From NCBI GenBank assembly GCA_022353185.1, contig JAKRWB010000655.1, forward strand, positions 1-7,422: DNA of 7,422 bases. Reading direction: 5' to 3'. The stretch comes from ANME-2 cluster archaeon. Lineage in GTDB: Archaea; Halobacteriota; Methanosarcinia; Methanosarcinales; Methanocomedenaceae. Below are positions 1-6,075 of the stretch, in pieces. How positions within the stretch are numbered: the stretch's first letter is position 1; every line of letters begins with the position of its first letter. A model generated the notes under the pieces. That model searched no databases. It had not been told where the DNA came from and was given only the letters and a program-made list of their open reading frames with translations. A program made the position numbers and the translations under genes.

Positions 1-167
1 AGAAGTGAGGAAAATAGGGAGTGATTTTAAGAAATGATGGGGTAGTTAGTGATTGTGTCGAAAAAATGAGTTCTCAAAGTTGGGTTATAAAACTATCTCC
101 CTGCCCGGTAGTGGTGGCAGCGGCTGAATGTGAAGATGACATACGTAACTCTTTGTCGTTTGGCAGG
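1..167. other. Downstream flank of purQ, no gene seen
   Basis: No convincing gene is visible. All frames are broken by stops; the longest open stretch starting with ATG on the minus strand is about 22 codons, with no ribosome binding site or recognisable motif. On the minus strand, where purQ transcription would continue, a short hairpin-like element (CTGCC paired with GGCAG, about 10 bases of loop, near 101-120) and later a run of six T (61-66) could mark the 3' end of the purS-purQ transcript. Archaeal termination relies on U-tracts rather than stable hairpins, so this is only a weak suggestion. Confidence 0.4.
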
Positions 168-860
168 TCAGATTGAGGAAATGTAAGAAACCATTGAATC
201 GAAAATCTTTTTACCGTCTTCTGAACCCAGTATATGTTCTGATGCCCGCTCTGGATGTGGCATCATTCCAAGGACATTACCTTGCTTATTAATGATTCCT
301 GCAATATTTTCAATGGAGCCATTGGGGTTTGCTTCATCAGTAGTATTGCCTTCCTCATCCACGTACCTGAATGCTACCCTATTCTGTGAATCGAGTTCGG
401 ACAGTGTGTGCTCATCTGCAAAATAATTTCCTTCCATATGTGCAATAGGTATCCTGATGACTTCACCCATTTTGAAGGAATTGGTGAACGGGGATGTATT
501 GTTCTCCACTCTCAGGTTGACCCATTCACACCTGAATTTCGGGTAGCGGTTGGTCATAAGTGCACCGGGTAATAGTCCCGATTCCACCAGAATCTGGAAT
601 CCGTTACATATACCCACCACAGGCAGTCCCTTATCTGCCATCTTCCTGAGGGAATTCATTATAGGTGCCCTGGCAGCTATGGCACCCGCGCGCAGGTAAT
701 CACCATAAGAGAATCCGCCGGGTATTACCACACCATCGTATCCTTCCAGTTCATCCTTGTACCACACCAGGTCGGTTTCTACGCCAATAACCTCGTTGAG
801 CACGTAGTGCACGTCATGGTCACAGTTGCTGCCGCCAAACTGCAGGACTGCAATTTTCAT
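168..860 (-). CDS. purQ: Phosphoribosylformylglycinamidine synthase subunit I (glutaminase subunit)
   Basis: PurQ is the glutamine amidotransferase subunit of FGAM synthetase. It releases ammonia from glutamine for PurL to convert FGAR to FGAM in de novo purine synthesis in the cytoplasm. The 230-residue length fits the stand-alone archaeal/Bacillus-type subunit. Visible class-I amidotransferase features are the oxyanion/glycine-rich stretch GGFSYGDYLRAG (48-59), the nucleophile Cys85 in GICNGFQ, and the His202/Glu204 pair in PHPERASE. The ATG start at 860 has a GAGGA-type Shine-Dalgarno at 867-871 and overlaps the purS stop by four bases (ATGA), so the two genes are translationally coupled. 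purL is not in the window. Identification is secure. Confidence 0.97.
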   Translation of the reverse strand: MKIAVLQFGGSNCDHDVHYVLNEVIGVETDLVWYKDELEGYDGVVIPGGFSYGDYLRAGAIAARAPIMNSLRKMADKGLPVVGICNGFQILVESGLLPGALMTNRYPKFRCEWVNLRVENNTSPFTNSFKMGEVIRIPIAHMEGNYFADEHTLSELDSQNRVAFRYVDEEGNTTDEANPNGSIENIAGIINKQGNVLGMMPHPERASEHILGSEDGKKIFDSMVSYISSI

Positions 861-1108
861 CCTGATTCCTCGATAACTATATCGTAATTATGTATTACAG
901 GGTTTGCCAGCAGACGCATGCACATATCATTCACCCTGGCTCGCGCTTCATCAATGGACGGTGCATCAAGGTCAAGTATGAAACGTTTTTGCATCTGCAT
1001 GGAATTGGTGGTAAAACCAAGGTGTTCAAGTGCCTTTTGGATGGTGGATGCTTCGGGGTCTAACATCCCGCTTTTAAGCCCAATGGTAACTTCGGCGTGG
1101 TATTGCAT
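857..1108 (-). CDS. purS: Phosphoribosylformylglycinamidine synthase subunit PurS
   Basis: PurS is the small structural subunit that bridges PurQ and PurL in the multi-subunit FGAM synthetase, helping ammonia channelling. The 83-residue protein has the family pattern: an N-terminal beta strand (residues 3-9), then K-S-G-x-L-D-P-E-A (12-20), an amphipathic helix with A-L-E-H-L-G-F, and a C-terminal R-L-L-A-N-P-V-I-H-N-Y segment (65-75) typical of PurS. The ATG at 1108 is preceded by GAGGT (1118-1122) at 9-base spacing. It ends in the ATGA overlap with purQ. The 68-base gap from the argS stop leaves open whether purSQ are cotranscribed with argS or have their own promoter. Confidence 0.95.
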   Translation of the reverse strand: MQYHAEVTIGLKSGMLDPEASTIQKALEHLGFTTNSMQMQKRFILDLDAPSIDEARARVNDMCMRLLANPVIHNYDIVIEESG

Positions 1109-1176
1109 TTTATATAAACCTCAGAATCTGACAACGTATTTTAGGAGCAGAACGATAATTACCTTTTCGGTATTAC

Positions 1177-2883
1177 TTACATGGTCTTTGGTGCATATAT
1201 GCCCAGAGTGTCCAGCACAATTGCCAGTACAATCCTTGCAGAGTCCACCAGCACCAGTCTTGAGTCCCGCAATTGCGCTTCGGCGTTTAGCACAGGTATG
1301 TATCGATAGAACTGGTTGAATGAGTCGGCCAGTTCCCGGGCATAGGTAGCAAGGTGGTGGGGTTTCAGGTCCGAGGCCGCCGAGTCAATGACAGCAGAGA
1401 ACCGGGCCAGATTTTTTATAAGTTCTATTTCCTGGTCTTCCACCAGCACGGATATATCATGTTCCAGGGCAGCCAGATTTATCCCTGATTCTTCTGCATT
1501 AGCCATTATACTGCACGCTCTGGCATGACTGTACTGGATGAACGGAGCACCCTGCTTTTCAAAATCCAGCGCATCCCGCCAGTCAAAAACTGTGGATTTC
1601 TCGGGCGATACTTTGACCACATCATACCTGACCGCGCCTATACCCACGAAATTTGCCACATTACGCTTAAAATCATCATCTGTGTCCGGCCTGCGCTTCT
1701 CCACTTCTACCAATGCCTGGGTATCTATCTGGTCCAGCAGTTCATCGGTACTGATGAACTTACCCCGCCTGGTACTCATGCTGCCCTCGGGCAGGGATAC
1801 GAACTCGAATATCACAATCTCTGGCTCATTCTCACCCAGTGCGTTCAATACCGCTTTCAACTGACCCGATATCAGTTTATGGTCCGCTCCCAGCACATCT
1901 ATCATTCTGTCGCAGTGCCCGGCTTTCCACAGGTGGTATGCCAGGTCCCTGGTGGTGTACAGGGATGTGCCGTCACTGCGCTGGATGACCAGTTTCTTCT
2001 CAAAACCATAATCGGTAAGGTCGACCATCAGGGCGCCATTATCAACAACGGCCCTGCCCGTATCCTTAATACGGTCAATAGTGGTGCTCACATCGTTGTT
2101 GCGGACATAGGTTGACTCCCAGGCAAAGGAATCATGGTGAACGTTCAATCGCTCAAGGGTATGTTTAATACCTTCCATGGCAAGGTCAACGGCATGTTTG
2201 AATCGCTCTGCCACATCAGGGTCCCCATGTTCGATACGCTGCATCAAGGCGTCTATCTCGGCTATTTTATCTTGTTCTTCATTCAATACCCTGTTCGCCT
2301 TGATGTAGATGTCAGCTATGGCATGGTCTGATTTTTTCTCAGTGTCAAAATCAAAATGTTCCAATGCCCATGAGACTATGGCTATCTGCCTGCCCATGTC
2401 ATTGATATAATACTGGGTCTCTACCTCATACCCTGCTTTTATAAGAATGCGGGCAAGGGTATCCCCAATAATGGAATTGCGGATATGTCCTACGTGCAGG
2501 GGACCGTTTGGGTTGGCTGAGGTGTGTTCCAGGATGACCTTACCACGTCCGGTCCGGGCGCCGTAATCCAGCCCCTGTGCTCGTATGTCGGACAAGGTGC
2601 GGTCCAGGAATGTGGGGTTGGCAAAGAAGTTAAGATAAGGTCCGACGGTCTCGACCCTGTCGATTAGTCCGTCTTCAGGTAGTTTGATAGAGCCAGCCAG
2701 CATTTCTGCAATGTCCTTCGGACTTTTCCTGCATACCGGGGCCAGCCTGAACGCTACCGATGAGGCAATATCTGCATGGATTGACTCTTCAAAGCTAAGG
2801 TCTGTTAGTTCCAGACTGTTCGCTTCTAAGGCAGATGTAAGTGCTTGTGAAACCTGTGATTTGAATTGTAGAAACATGGTCAT
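1177..2883 (-). CDS. argS: Arginyl-tRNA synthetase
   Basis: This class I aminoacyl-tRNA synthetase charges tRNA-Arg with arginine using ATP. Its 568 residues are the usual length. In order it shows an N-terminal tRNA-binding (ArgRS additional) domain, roughly 5-95; the HIGH signature as HVGH (130-133) in ANPNGPLHVGHIRNS; the catalytic core with YTTRDLAYHLWK (309-320) and LGADHK (331-336); the KMSKS-equivalent loop as SMSTRRGKF (368-376); and a C-terminal anticodon-binding DALR-type helical domain (about 445-568) containing FNQFYRYIPVL and ending GIYAPKTM. The start may be the ATG at 2883 or the one at 2877; neither has a clear Shine-Dalgarno. A TATA-like TTAAATATC (about 2895-2903 on this strand) lies close enough that the mRNA could be leaderless or nearly so. 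A perfect palindrome at 2908-2927 lies just upstream. Confidence 0.97.
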   Translation of the reverse strand: MTMFLQFKSQVSQALTSALEANSLELTDLSFEESIHADIASSVAFRLAPVCRKSPKDIAEMLAGSIKLPEDGLIDRVETVGPYLNFFANPTFLDRTLSDIRAQGLDYGARTGRGKVILEHTSANPNGPLHVGHIRNSIIGDTLARILIKAGYEVETQYYINDMGRQIAIVSWALEHFDFDTEKKSDHAIADIYIKANRVLNEEQDKIAEIDALMQRIEHGDPDVAERFKHAVDLAMEGIKHTLERLNVHHDSFAWESTYVRNNDVSTTIDRIKDTGRAVVDNGALMVDLTDYGFEKKLVIQRSDGTSLYTTRDLAYHLWKAGHCDRMIDVLGADHKLISGQLKAVLNALGENEPEIVIFEFVSLPEGSMSTRRGKFISTDELLDQIDTQALVEVEKRRPDTDDDFKRNVANFVGIGAVRYDVVKVSPEKSTVFDWRDALDFEKQGAPFIQYSHARACSIMANAEESGINLAALEHDISVLVEDQEIELIKNLARFSAVIDSAASDLKPHHLATYARELADSFNQFYRYIPVLNAEAQLRDSRLVLVDSARIVLAIVLDTLGIYAPKTM

Positions 2884-2894
2884 CAGCGTATTGA

Positions 2895-2904
2895 TATTTA
2901 AGGG
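2895..2904 (-). promoter_or_regulatory. Possible TATA element of argS
   Basis: Read on the minus strand, an AT-rich box close to TTAAATATC lies about 15-20 bases before the argS ATG. A start of transcription some 25 bases downstream would fall at or near the start codons, which agrees with the lack of a Shine-Dalgarno. This rests on position and composition only. Confidence 0.35.
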
Positions 2905-2907
2905 GAA

Positions 2908-2927
2908 GTAGATAGATGGCTATCTAC
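2908..2927. repeat. Perfect 20-bp palindrome upstream of argS
   Basis: GTAGATAG (2908-2915) and CTATCTAC (2920-2927) are exact reverse complements separated by four bases (ATGG). The element sits in the 66-base gap between the stop of the surface-protein gene and the argS start, immediately upstream of the argS TATA-like box. It could be a protein-binding site for argS control, or a stem-loop at the 3' end of the upstream transcript (8-bp stem, tetraloop). The symmetry is observed; the role is open. Confidence 0.65.
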
Positions 2928-2949
2928 ATAATTGTTTCTTTGCGAGGAC

Positions 2950-3474
2950 CTATTTTTTGGTTCTAACTGTCAGGAATGCAAGGATAAGGAATATGAATGC
3001 AGGCAACATTCCCGGGGCTGGCAATTCACCCATACCTGGGAAAAGTTCATCCTTTTCCGGCGTATCTAAAGGTCTGACCTGTGTTTCCTGCACGTTGGTA
3101 CTTGTTGCATCACCCACTACAGTTATTTGGAAAGTGACTGTAGGTTTAGTGAGCAGATGGAAGTTAAAAATTCCGGGTTCATTGAGTTGTATGTACGCAC
3201 GGTTTCTATACCTGAGATATTTTGTATTATTGGTTCCGTTGTCAAAAATGTTCCTATCACATACCACAGTAAAATAGCGTTTGTTCCTGTCGTTATTGAA
3301 AATTGAAATATTCTGGCCCTGTTGGAAGGTGCTGCTGGGATGTTCTGGATTTAAAAATAAACCTTTTGTTGGTTCTTCCTCTACAGGAACATTAATAGTA
3401 ATGAAAGGGTCCAGGGCAGATACAGGATGGATAATTGAAAACAGTATTAGGAATACAATGATTATTTTAAGCAT
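2950..3474 (-). CDS. Secreted, membrane-anchored surface protein of unknown function
   Basis: This is a 174-residue exported protein that I do not recognise by family. Residues 1-20 form a signal peptide (basic start, long Ile/Leu/Phe core, likely cleavage after VSA). A beta-rich middle follows (about 22-125) with three N-glycosylation sequons (Asn55, Asn79, Asn82) and a single Cys. After a Thr/Pro/Glu-rich linker comes a tripartite tail: a PG-containing motif (PGMGELPAPGM, about 146-156), one hydrophobic segment and a basic end (RTKK). That tail resembles archaeal C-terminal sorting signals of the PGF-CTERM kind handled by an archaeosortase, but the motif is not canonical, so a plain membrane anchor is possible. 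The ATG at 3474 is chosen because GAGG (3481-3484) sits at ideal spacing; a GTG at 3489 is in frame but lies upstream of that site. The stop is TAG. It is divergent from acr3. Confidence 0.8.
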   Translation of the reverse strand: MLKIIIVFLILFSIIHPVSALDPFITINVPVEEEPTKGLFLNPEHPSSTFQQGQNISIFNNDRNKRYFTVVCDRNIFDNGTNNTKYLRYRNRAYIQLNEPGIFNFHLLTKPTVTFQITVVGDATSTNVQETQVRPLDTPEKDELFPGMGELPAPGMLPAFIFLILAFLTVRTKK

Positions 3475-3506
3475 AATAATCCTCAACACAGTATGATGCT
3501 AATGAT

Positions 3507-3516
3507 GATATATTTA
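3507..3516 (-). promoter_or_regulatory. TATA element for the surface-protein gene
   Basis: On the minus strand the sequence TAAATATATC lies about 33-42 bases before the ATG at 3474. That leaves room for a transcription start near 3488 and a short leader containing the GAGG ribosome site. It is flanked by AATGAT (3501-3506) and ATCATT (3516-3521), a six-base inverted repeat around the box that may be chance in such AT-rich DNA. Confidence 0.5.
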
Positions 3517-3533
3517 TCATTGTTATAGCATAT

Positions 3534-3556
3534 AATATTATTCTCTCAATATTATT
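3534..3556. repeat. Short direct repeat in the acr3 divergent intergenic region
   Basis: AATATTATT occurs at 3534-3542 and again at 3548-3556, a 14-base period. It lies upstream of both divergent promoters in very AT-rich DNA. It may be an activator site or low-complexity noise; the sequence alone does not decide. Confidence 0.35.
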
Positions 3557-3584
3557 GTTGTATTATGGTTTAGTCGTTTTAGAA

Positions 3585-3593
3585 AAATATATA
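3585..3593 (+). promoter_or_regulatory. TATA box of the acr3 operon
   Basis: AAATATATA matches the archaeal TATA element, preceded by a purine-rich BRE-like stretch (AGAAAA). A start of transcription about 25 bases downstream would fall at roughly 3615, inside the palindromic operator at 3599-3622, leaving a leader of about 35 bases before the acr3 ATG. Confidence 0.65.
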
Positions 3594-3598
3594 CGCAA

Positions 3599-3622
3599 TT
3601 ATTTCAATAATCATTGAAATAA
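3599..3622. promoter_or_regulatory. Palindromic operator of the acr3 promoter
   Basis: This is a perfect inverted repeat with 10-base arms: TTATTTCAAT (3599-3608) and ATTGAAATAA (3613-3622) around the spacer AATC. It starts 5 bases after the TATA box and covers the expected transcription start, the classical position for a repressor. A near-identical site, 19 of 21 positions over 3602-3622, lies in the permease/thioredoxin divergent promoter at 7143-7163. Such dyads upstream of arsenic efflux genes are typically bound by ArsR/SmtB-family repressors; the actual regulator is not in this window. Confidence 0.75.
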
Positions 3623-3650
3623 CACAAAATTCGATATTTGGTGCAAATAA

Positions 3651-4718
3651 ATGTCAGACGAGAAGAAATTAGGATTATTTGAGAAATATCTCACAATATG
3701 GATTTTTATCTGTATCATTGCAGGTCTTTTATTGGGCAAGACATTTCCAGCAGTGGCAACTTCTATCAATTCAATGCAATTATACAGTGTATCCCTGCCC
3801 ATTGCAGTTCTGCTGTTCTTTATGATTTTTCCCATCATGGTGCAAATTGATTTTAAACAGGTCATTAAAGCTGGTAAAACCCCAAAACCTGTTTTAATAA
3901 CTTTATTCGTAAACTGGGGGGTAAAGCCCTTTACAATGCTTTTTTTTGCCTGGGTTTTTATGAAAGTGGTATTCACTCCATTCTTGCCAGATACCGTTAC
4001 ACCTACGTTGATGGGAGATATGGACCTGCCGTCGCAATACTTTGCCGGAATGGTATTATTGGGCATTGCTCCCTGTACGGCTATGGTGCTCGTGTGGGGT
4101 TATTTGGCAAAAGGTAACCAGGGTCATACACTGGTCATGGTTGCCATCAACAGTCTGGCCATGTTAATTTTATATGCACCCATGGCACGATGGCTATTGG
4201 GAATCGGTGAAATTGTAGTGCCTTGGCAAACCATATCCCTGTCAGTGGGATTATATGTGGGTGTGCCGTTGGTGGTAGGCTACTTTTCCAGAAAAGAGCT
4301 GCTTATGAGAAAAGGTGCCGATTGGTTTGAGAATAAATTTTCCCCGGTGATGCACAATATTGCTATTTTGGCATTGCTGATAACCCTGATCACTCTGTTT
4401 AGTCTTCAGGGTGACGTAATCATTAAGGAACCCTTGGTCATATTGATGATAGCGGTACCGTTGTTGCTCCAGGTATTTTTCATCTTTATCCTTGGTTACG
4501 GCATATCAAAATTAATTGGTCTGTCATATGAAGATGCAGCGCCTACAGCACTGATAGGTGCGAGTAATCATTTTGAAGTGGCAATTGCTGTATCCATCAT
4601 GCTTTTTGGTCTTAACTCAGGTGCTGCATTGGCAACAGTAGTTGGAGTTCTAATTGAAGTACCGGTAATGCTGGCACTTGTAAAGATATGTCTCAAGTCC
4701 AGGAATTTATTTAATTGA
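3651..4718 (+). CDS. acr3: Arsenite efflux permease, ACR3 family
   Basis: Acr3 exports As(III), and in some members Sb(III), across the cytoplasmic membrane using the proton motive force. At 355 residues with about ten hydrophobic segments it has normal family size. Hallmarks visible are the conserved Cys142 in GIAPCTAMVLVWGYLAKG, the substrate-critical region LIGASNHFEVAIAVS (301-315), and Glu336 in VLIEVPVM, matching the conserved acidic residue of the last part of ACR3 proteins. The ATG at 3651 has only a weak GGTG ribosome site at about 3640-3643. It heads an operon: a ferredoxin follows after 16 bases, then a zinc-ribbon/thioredoxin-fold gene 4 bases later. The promoter carries a TATA box and a palindromic operator, implying metalloid-inducible expression. 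No arsenate reductase lies beside it, consistent with arsenite being the main form in anoxic habitats. Confidence 0.95.
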   Translation: MSDEKKLGLFEKYLTIWIFICIIAGLLLGKTFPAVATSINSMQLYSVSLPIAVLLFFMIFPIMVQIDFKQVIKAGKTPKPVLITLFVNWGVKPFTMLFFAWVFMKVVFTPFLPDTVTPTLMGDMDLPSQYFAGMVLLGIAPCTAMVLVWGYLAKGNQGHTLVMVAINSLAMLILYAPMARWLLGIGEIVVPWQTISLSVGLYVGVPLVVGYFSRKELLMRKGADWFENKFSPVMHNIAILALLITLITLFSLQGDVIIKEPLVILMIAVPLLLQVFFIFILGYGISKLIGLSYEDAAPTALIGASNHFEVAIAVSIMLFGLNSGAALATVVGVLIEVPVMLALVKICLKSRNLFN

Positions 4719-4734
4719 TATAGATGGGGAAGTC

Positions 4735-4917
4735 ATGGTTAAATTAATAATCGATGAAGCGAAATGTAACGGCTGCGGGGACTGTGTAAAGGTATGCAAG
4801 AGCCGGAGTTTGGATATCCGTGATGGTGTATGTGTTGTGACCAGGCCTAATGAGTGTAAATTATGTATGCTGTGTAAGGTAACCTGCCCCGGCGGGGCCA
4901 TTGAGATAGAGGTATGA
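4735..4917 (+). CDS. Small 2[4Fe-4S] ferredoxin
   Basis: This 60-residue electron carrier is made of little more than two cluster-binding motifs: Cys11, Cys14, Cys17 and Cys21 (CNGCGDCVKVCK), then Cys41, Cys44, Cys47 and Cys51 (CKLCMLCKVTCP). The pattern predicts two low-potential [4Fe-4S] clusters. The first motif ends in CK where CP is usual, and one extra Cys (33) lies between the motifs. The ATG at 4735 is preceded by a weak GGGGA. It sits 16 bases after acr3, and its end contains the GAGGT ribosome site of the next gene, so the three genes are a tight operon. Its redox partner is unknown. Position suggests it supplies electrons for a metalloid- or thiol-related reduction, which is inference. 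Confidence 0.9.
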   Translation: MVKLIIDEAKCNGCGDCVKVCKSRSLDIRDGVCVVTRPNECKLCMLCKVTCPGGAIEIEV

Positions 4918-4921
4918 ACTT

Positions 4922-5323
4922 ATGGACAAAAAGGAAGGATGCAATTGTTTTAATGCTGCCCTTGTGGACTATGCCCTTAAGAAAAAGAAAAGCAGCCTGC
5001 ATGATGCCACCTGTCCGGTGTGCTACAAGACCATTACCACCAACCGGCAGGGAGATGAGGTGGTATGTTTCGACTGCCAAAAAGGTCTCAAGCATAAGGT
5101 CGAGGTGCTGGGTATAGATGGCAAGCAGTACAATGACACCTTGAATACGGTAGTACAGGCTGTGTTAGGGACAGAGTTCAGGACAATACCTGTAAATGAT
5201 GTAGAGACTATAATGACCTATGGGGTGGCCGTTACACCTGCTGTGGTGGTTGATGGCAAGGTGATGTGTGAGGGCAGAGTGCCTGAATATGATGAAATAT
5301 GTGAGTGGATAGGCAAAGCCTGA
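4922..5323 (+). CDS. Zinc ribbon fused to thioredoxin-like domain lacking the CxxC
   Basis: This 133-residue protein has two parts. The N-terminal part has Cys7/Cys9 and then a zinc-ribbon pattern Cys31-x2-Cys34-x14-Cys49-x2-Cys52. Residues 58-133 form a small thioredoxin fold of the MTH895/TM0996 (thioredoxin_3) type, recognised from KVEVLG, then YGVAVTPAVVVDGKV (100-114, containing the cis-Pro) and GRVPEYDEICEWI. It lines up along its length with the thioredoxin at 7197-7422. At the active-site position, where that protein has CAKC, this one has GKQY (67-70), so both catalytic Cys are gone; Cys116 and Cys127 remain elsewhere. It is therefore more likely a metal- or metalloid-binding or scaffold protein than an oxidoreductase. 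The ATG at 4922 uses GAGGT at 4909-4913, inside the ferredoxin gene. Confidence 0.85.
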   Translation: MDKKEGCNCFNAALVDYALKKKKSSLHDATCPVCYKTITTNRQGDEVVCFDCQKGLKHKVEVLGIDGKQYNDTLNTVVQAVLGTEFRTIPVNDVETIMTYGVAVTPAVVVDGKVMCEGRVPEYDEICEWIGKA

Positions 5324-5365
5324 ATAATAGATTATATGTTGAAAATTATATGGCCTTATTGTAAA
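5324..5365. other. Convergent junction of the two operons
   Basis: This 42-base AT-rich spacer separates the stop of the zinc-ribbon gene from the stop of the minus-strand operon. No strong hairpin or long U-tract is visible on either strand, so the two transcripts may overlap at their 3' ends. Confidence 0.4.
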
Positions 5366-5677
5366 TTATGCATATCCATCTTCTTCCTGAATAAACTGTC
5401 TGTGGTCGGCCTGGGCCAGCAGATGGTTCACCAGTGTTTCAACTTCCCCTACATCAATGACCTCTCTCACCGTCACTTTGCCGGTAGCGAAAAAGTTTAA
5501 TTCCCTACACCCACTTCTTATAATTACCACACCCAGAGGTTCAGAATATCTTCCACCCAGGTATTTATGCAGTAAAGCAAGGTCTGGTTGTTGGTCCAGA
5601 TACAGGATTATTCTTAATTTCCAGGGGTCAGAAATACAGGGGAATACCTTTTCAATCCTGTTGACCCTCATAGGCAC
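5366..5677 (-). CDS. Small protein resembling an archaeal Fe-S-protein-associated domain
   Basis: This is a protein of about 101-103 residues with no confident family name. The pattern CISDPWKLRIILYLD (14-28), then LLHKYLGG, a central beta segment with CRELNFFATGKVTVREV (57-73) and a final helix VETLVNHLLAQA recalls, from memory, a domain found in archaeal Fe-S cluster proteins (DPxKxR, YLN, kV.V.kV, a helix rich in L). Here only two Cys remain (14 and 57) and no cluster motif follows. The opening also looks superficially like an ArsR-family helix (SDPxxLRIL), but no helix-turn-helix follows, so a repressor role is unlikely. The start is uncertain: GTG at 5677 or ATG at 5671, with a G-rich stretch close upstream of both. 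It is 12 bases from the preceding DGC gene and last in its operon. Confidence 0.6.
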   Translation of the reverse strand: MPMRVNRIEKVFPCISDPWKLRIILYLDQQPDLALLHKYLGGRYSEPLGVVIIRSGCRELNFFATGKVTVREVIDVGEVETLVNHLLAQADHRQFIQEEDGYA

Positions 5678-5689
5678 CCCCGGGAATAA

Positions 5690-6061
5690 TTAAAATAGTG
5701 CTTTGACCTGCTCCAGTATATCCTTTAGTTCAGTGGGCTCCATGTCCGGATTTTTTGATTTCTTTACACCAAGTTCGGTCAGTACTATGTGCTTATGTAC
5801 CTGAATACCGGCATGTTCAAGACAGTCCTTCGCACATGCCAGCTGGCATCCGTCGATCACTATGATTCTATCACAGCCTTGTGCGGATTTTGTGATGCCC
5901 TGTTGATGGGCGCCTATACCTGCCGTGCACATCATGGTGCCGACACCGTACCTGGTCAGGTATAATGCTGCTTTATTGCTTAACTGTCCCACATTTGCCG
6001 CACCGGCACAGGGAAATATACCCACATTGTCGGATTCACATGAACATTGTATGTTTTCCAT
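5690..6061 (-). CDS. DGC-domain putative zinc-binding protein
   Basis: This 123-residue Cys-rich protein matches the DGC (putative zinc-binding, PF08859-like) family: FPCAGAANVGQLSNKAA (17-32), MMCTAGIGAHQQG (43-55), then IIVIDGCQLACAKDCLEHAG (66-85), which contains the name-giving Asp-Gly-Cys with Cys72, Cys76 and Cys80. Cys18, Cys45 and Cys63 add further candidate thiolate ligands, and an N-terminal CSC (6-8) is extra. The family's chemistry is not established; a metal or metalloid binding role is inferred from the Cys pattern and company. The ATG at 6061 has a strong GAGGTGA ribosome site (6067-6073) lying just before the permease stop, 14 bases away, so it is cotranscribed with the permease. 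Members often lie near such permeases and small thioredoxins, as here. Confidence 0.85.
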   Translation of the reverse strand: MENIQCSCESDNVGIFPCAGAANVGQLSNKAALYLTRYGVGTMMCTAGIGAHQQGITKSAQGCDRIIVIDGCQLACAKDCLEHAGIQVHKHIVLTELGVKKSKNPDMEPTELKDILEQVKALF

Positions 6062-6075
6062 TTATTTCACCTCAA

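Noticed and set aside
31..130. Possible C/D box guide RNA (ATGATGG and CTGA-like boxes)
   Set aside because: Boxes are imperfect and too far apart for an archaeal C/D RNA, with no terminal stem.
1109..1117. TTTATATAA on the minus strand, a near-perfect archaeal TATA box
   Set aside because: It lies between the purS ribosome site and its ATG, so it would start transcription inside purS; it is probably just an AT-rich spacer.
1525..2115. Long plus-strand open frame opposite argS
   Set aside because: It is antisense to the catalytic core of a well-conserved argS, has no recognisable domain and no ribosome site; it is a shadow of codon usage on the other strand.
2950..2952. TAG stop codon as a possible pyrrolysine codon
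   Set aside because: Readthrough would add only nine residues before another TAG, and the protein already ends with a complete hydrophobic plus basic tail, so TAG is a normal stop here.
3292..3306. Two ATTGAAA copies resembling operator half-sites
   Set aside because: They lie inside the coding sequence of the surface protein (Ile-Phe-Asn codons), are tandem rather than inverted, and have no promoter context.
3611..4066. Minus-strand open frame opposite the start of acr3
   Set aside because: It overlaps the acr3 operator and its coding start and has no family-like features; acr3 explains the region.
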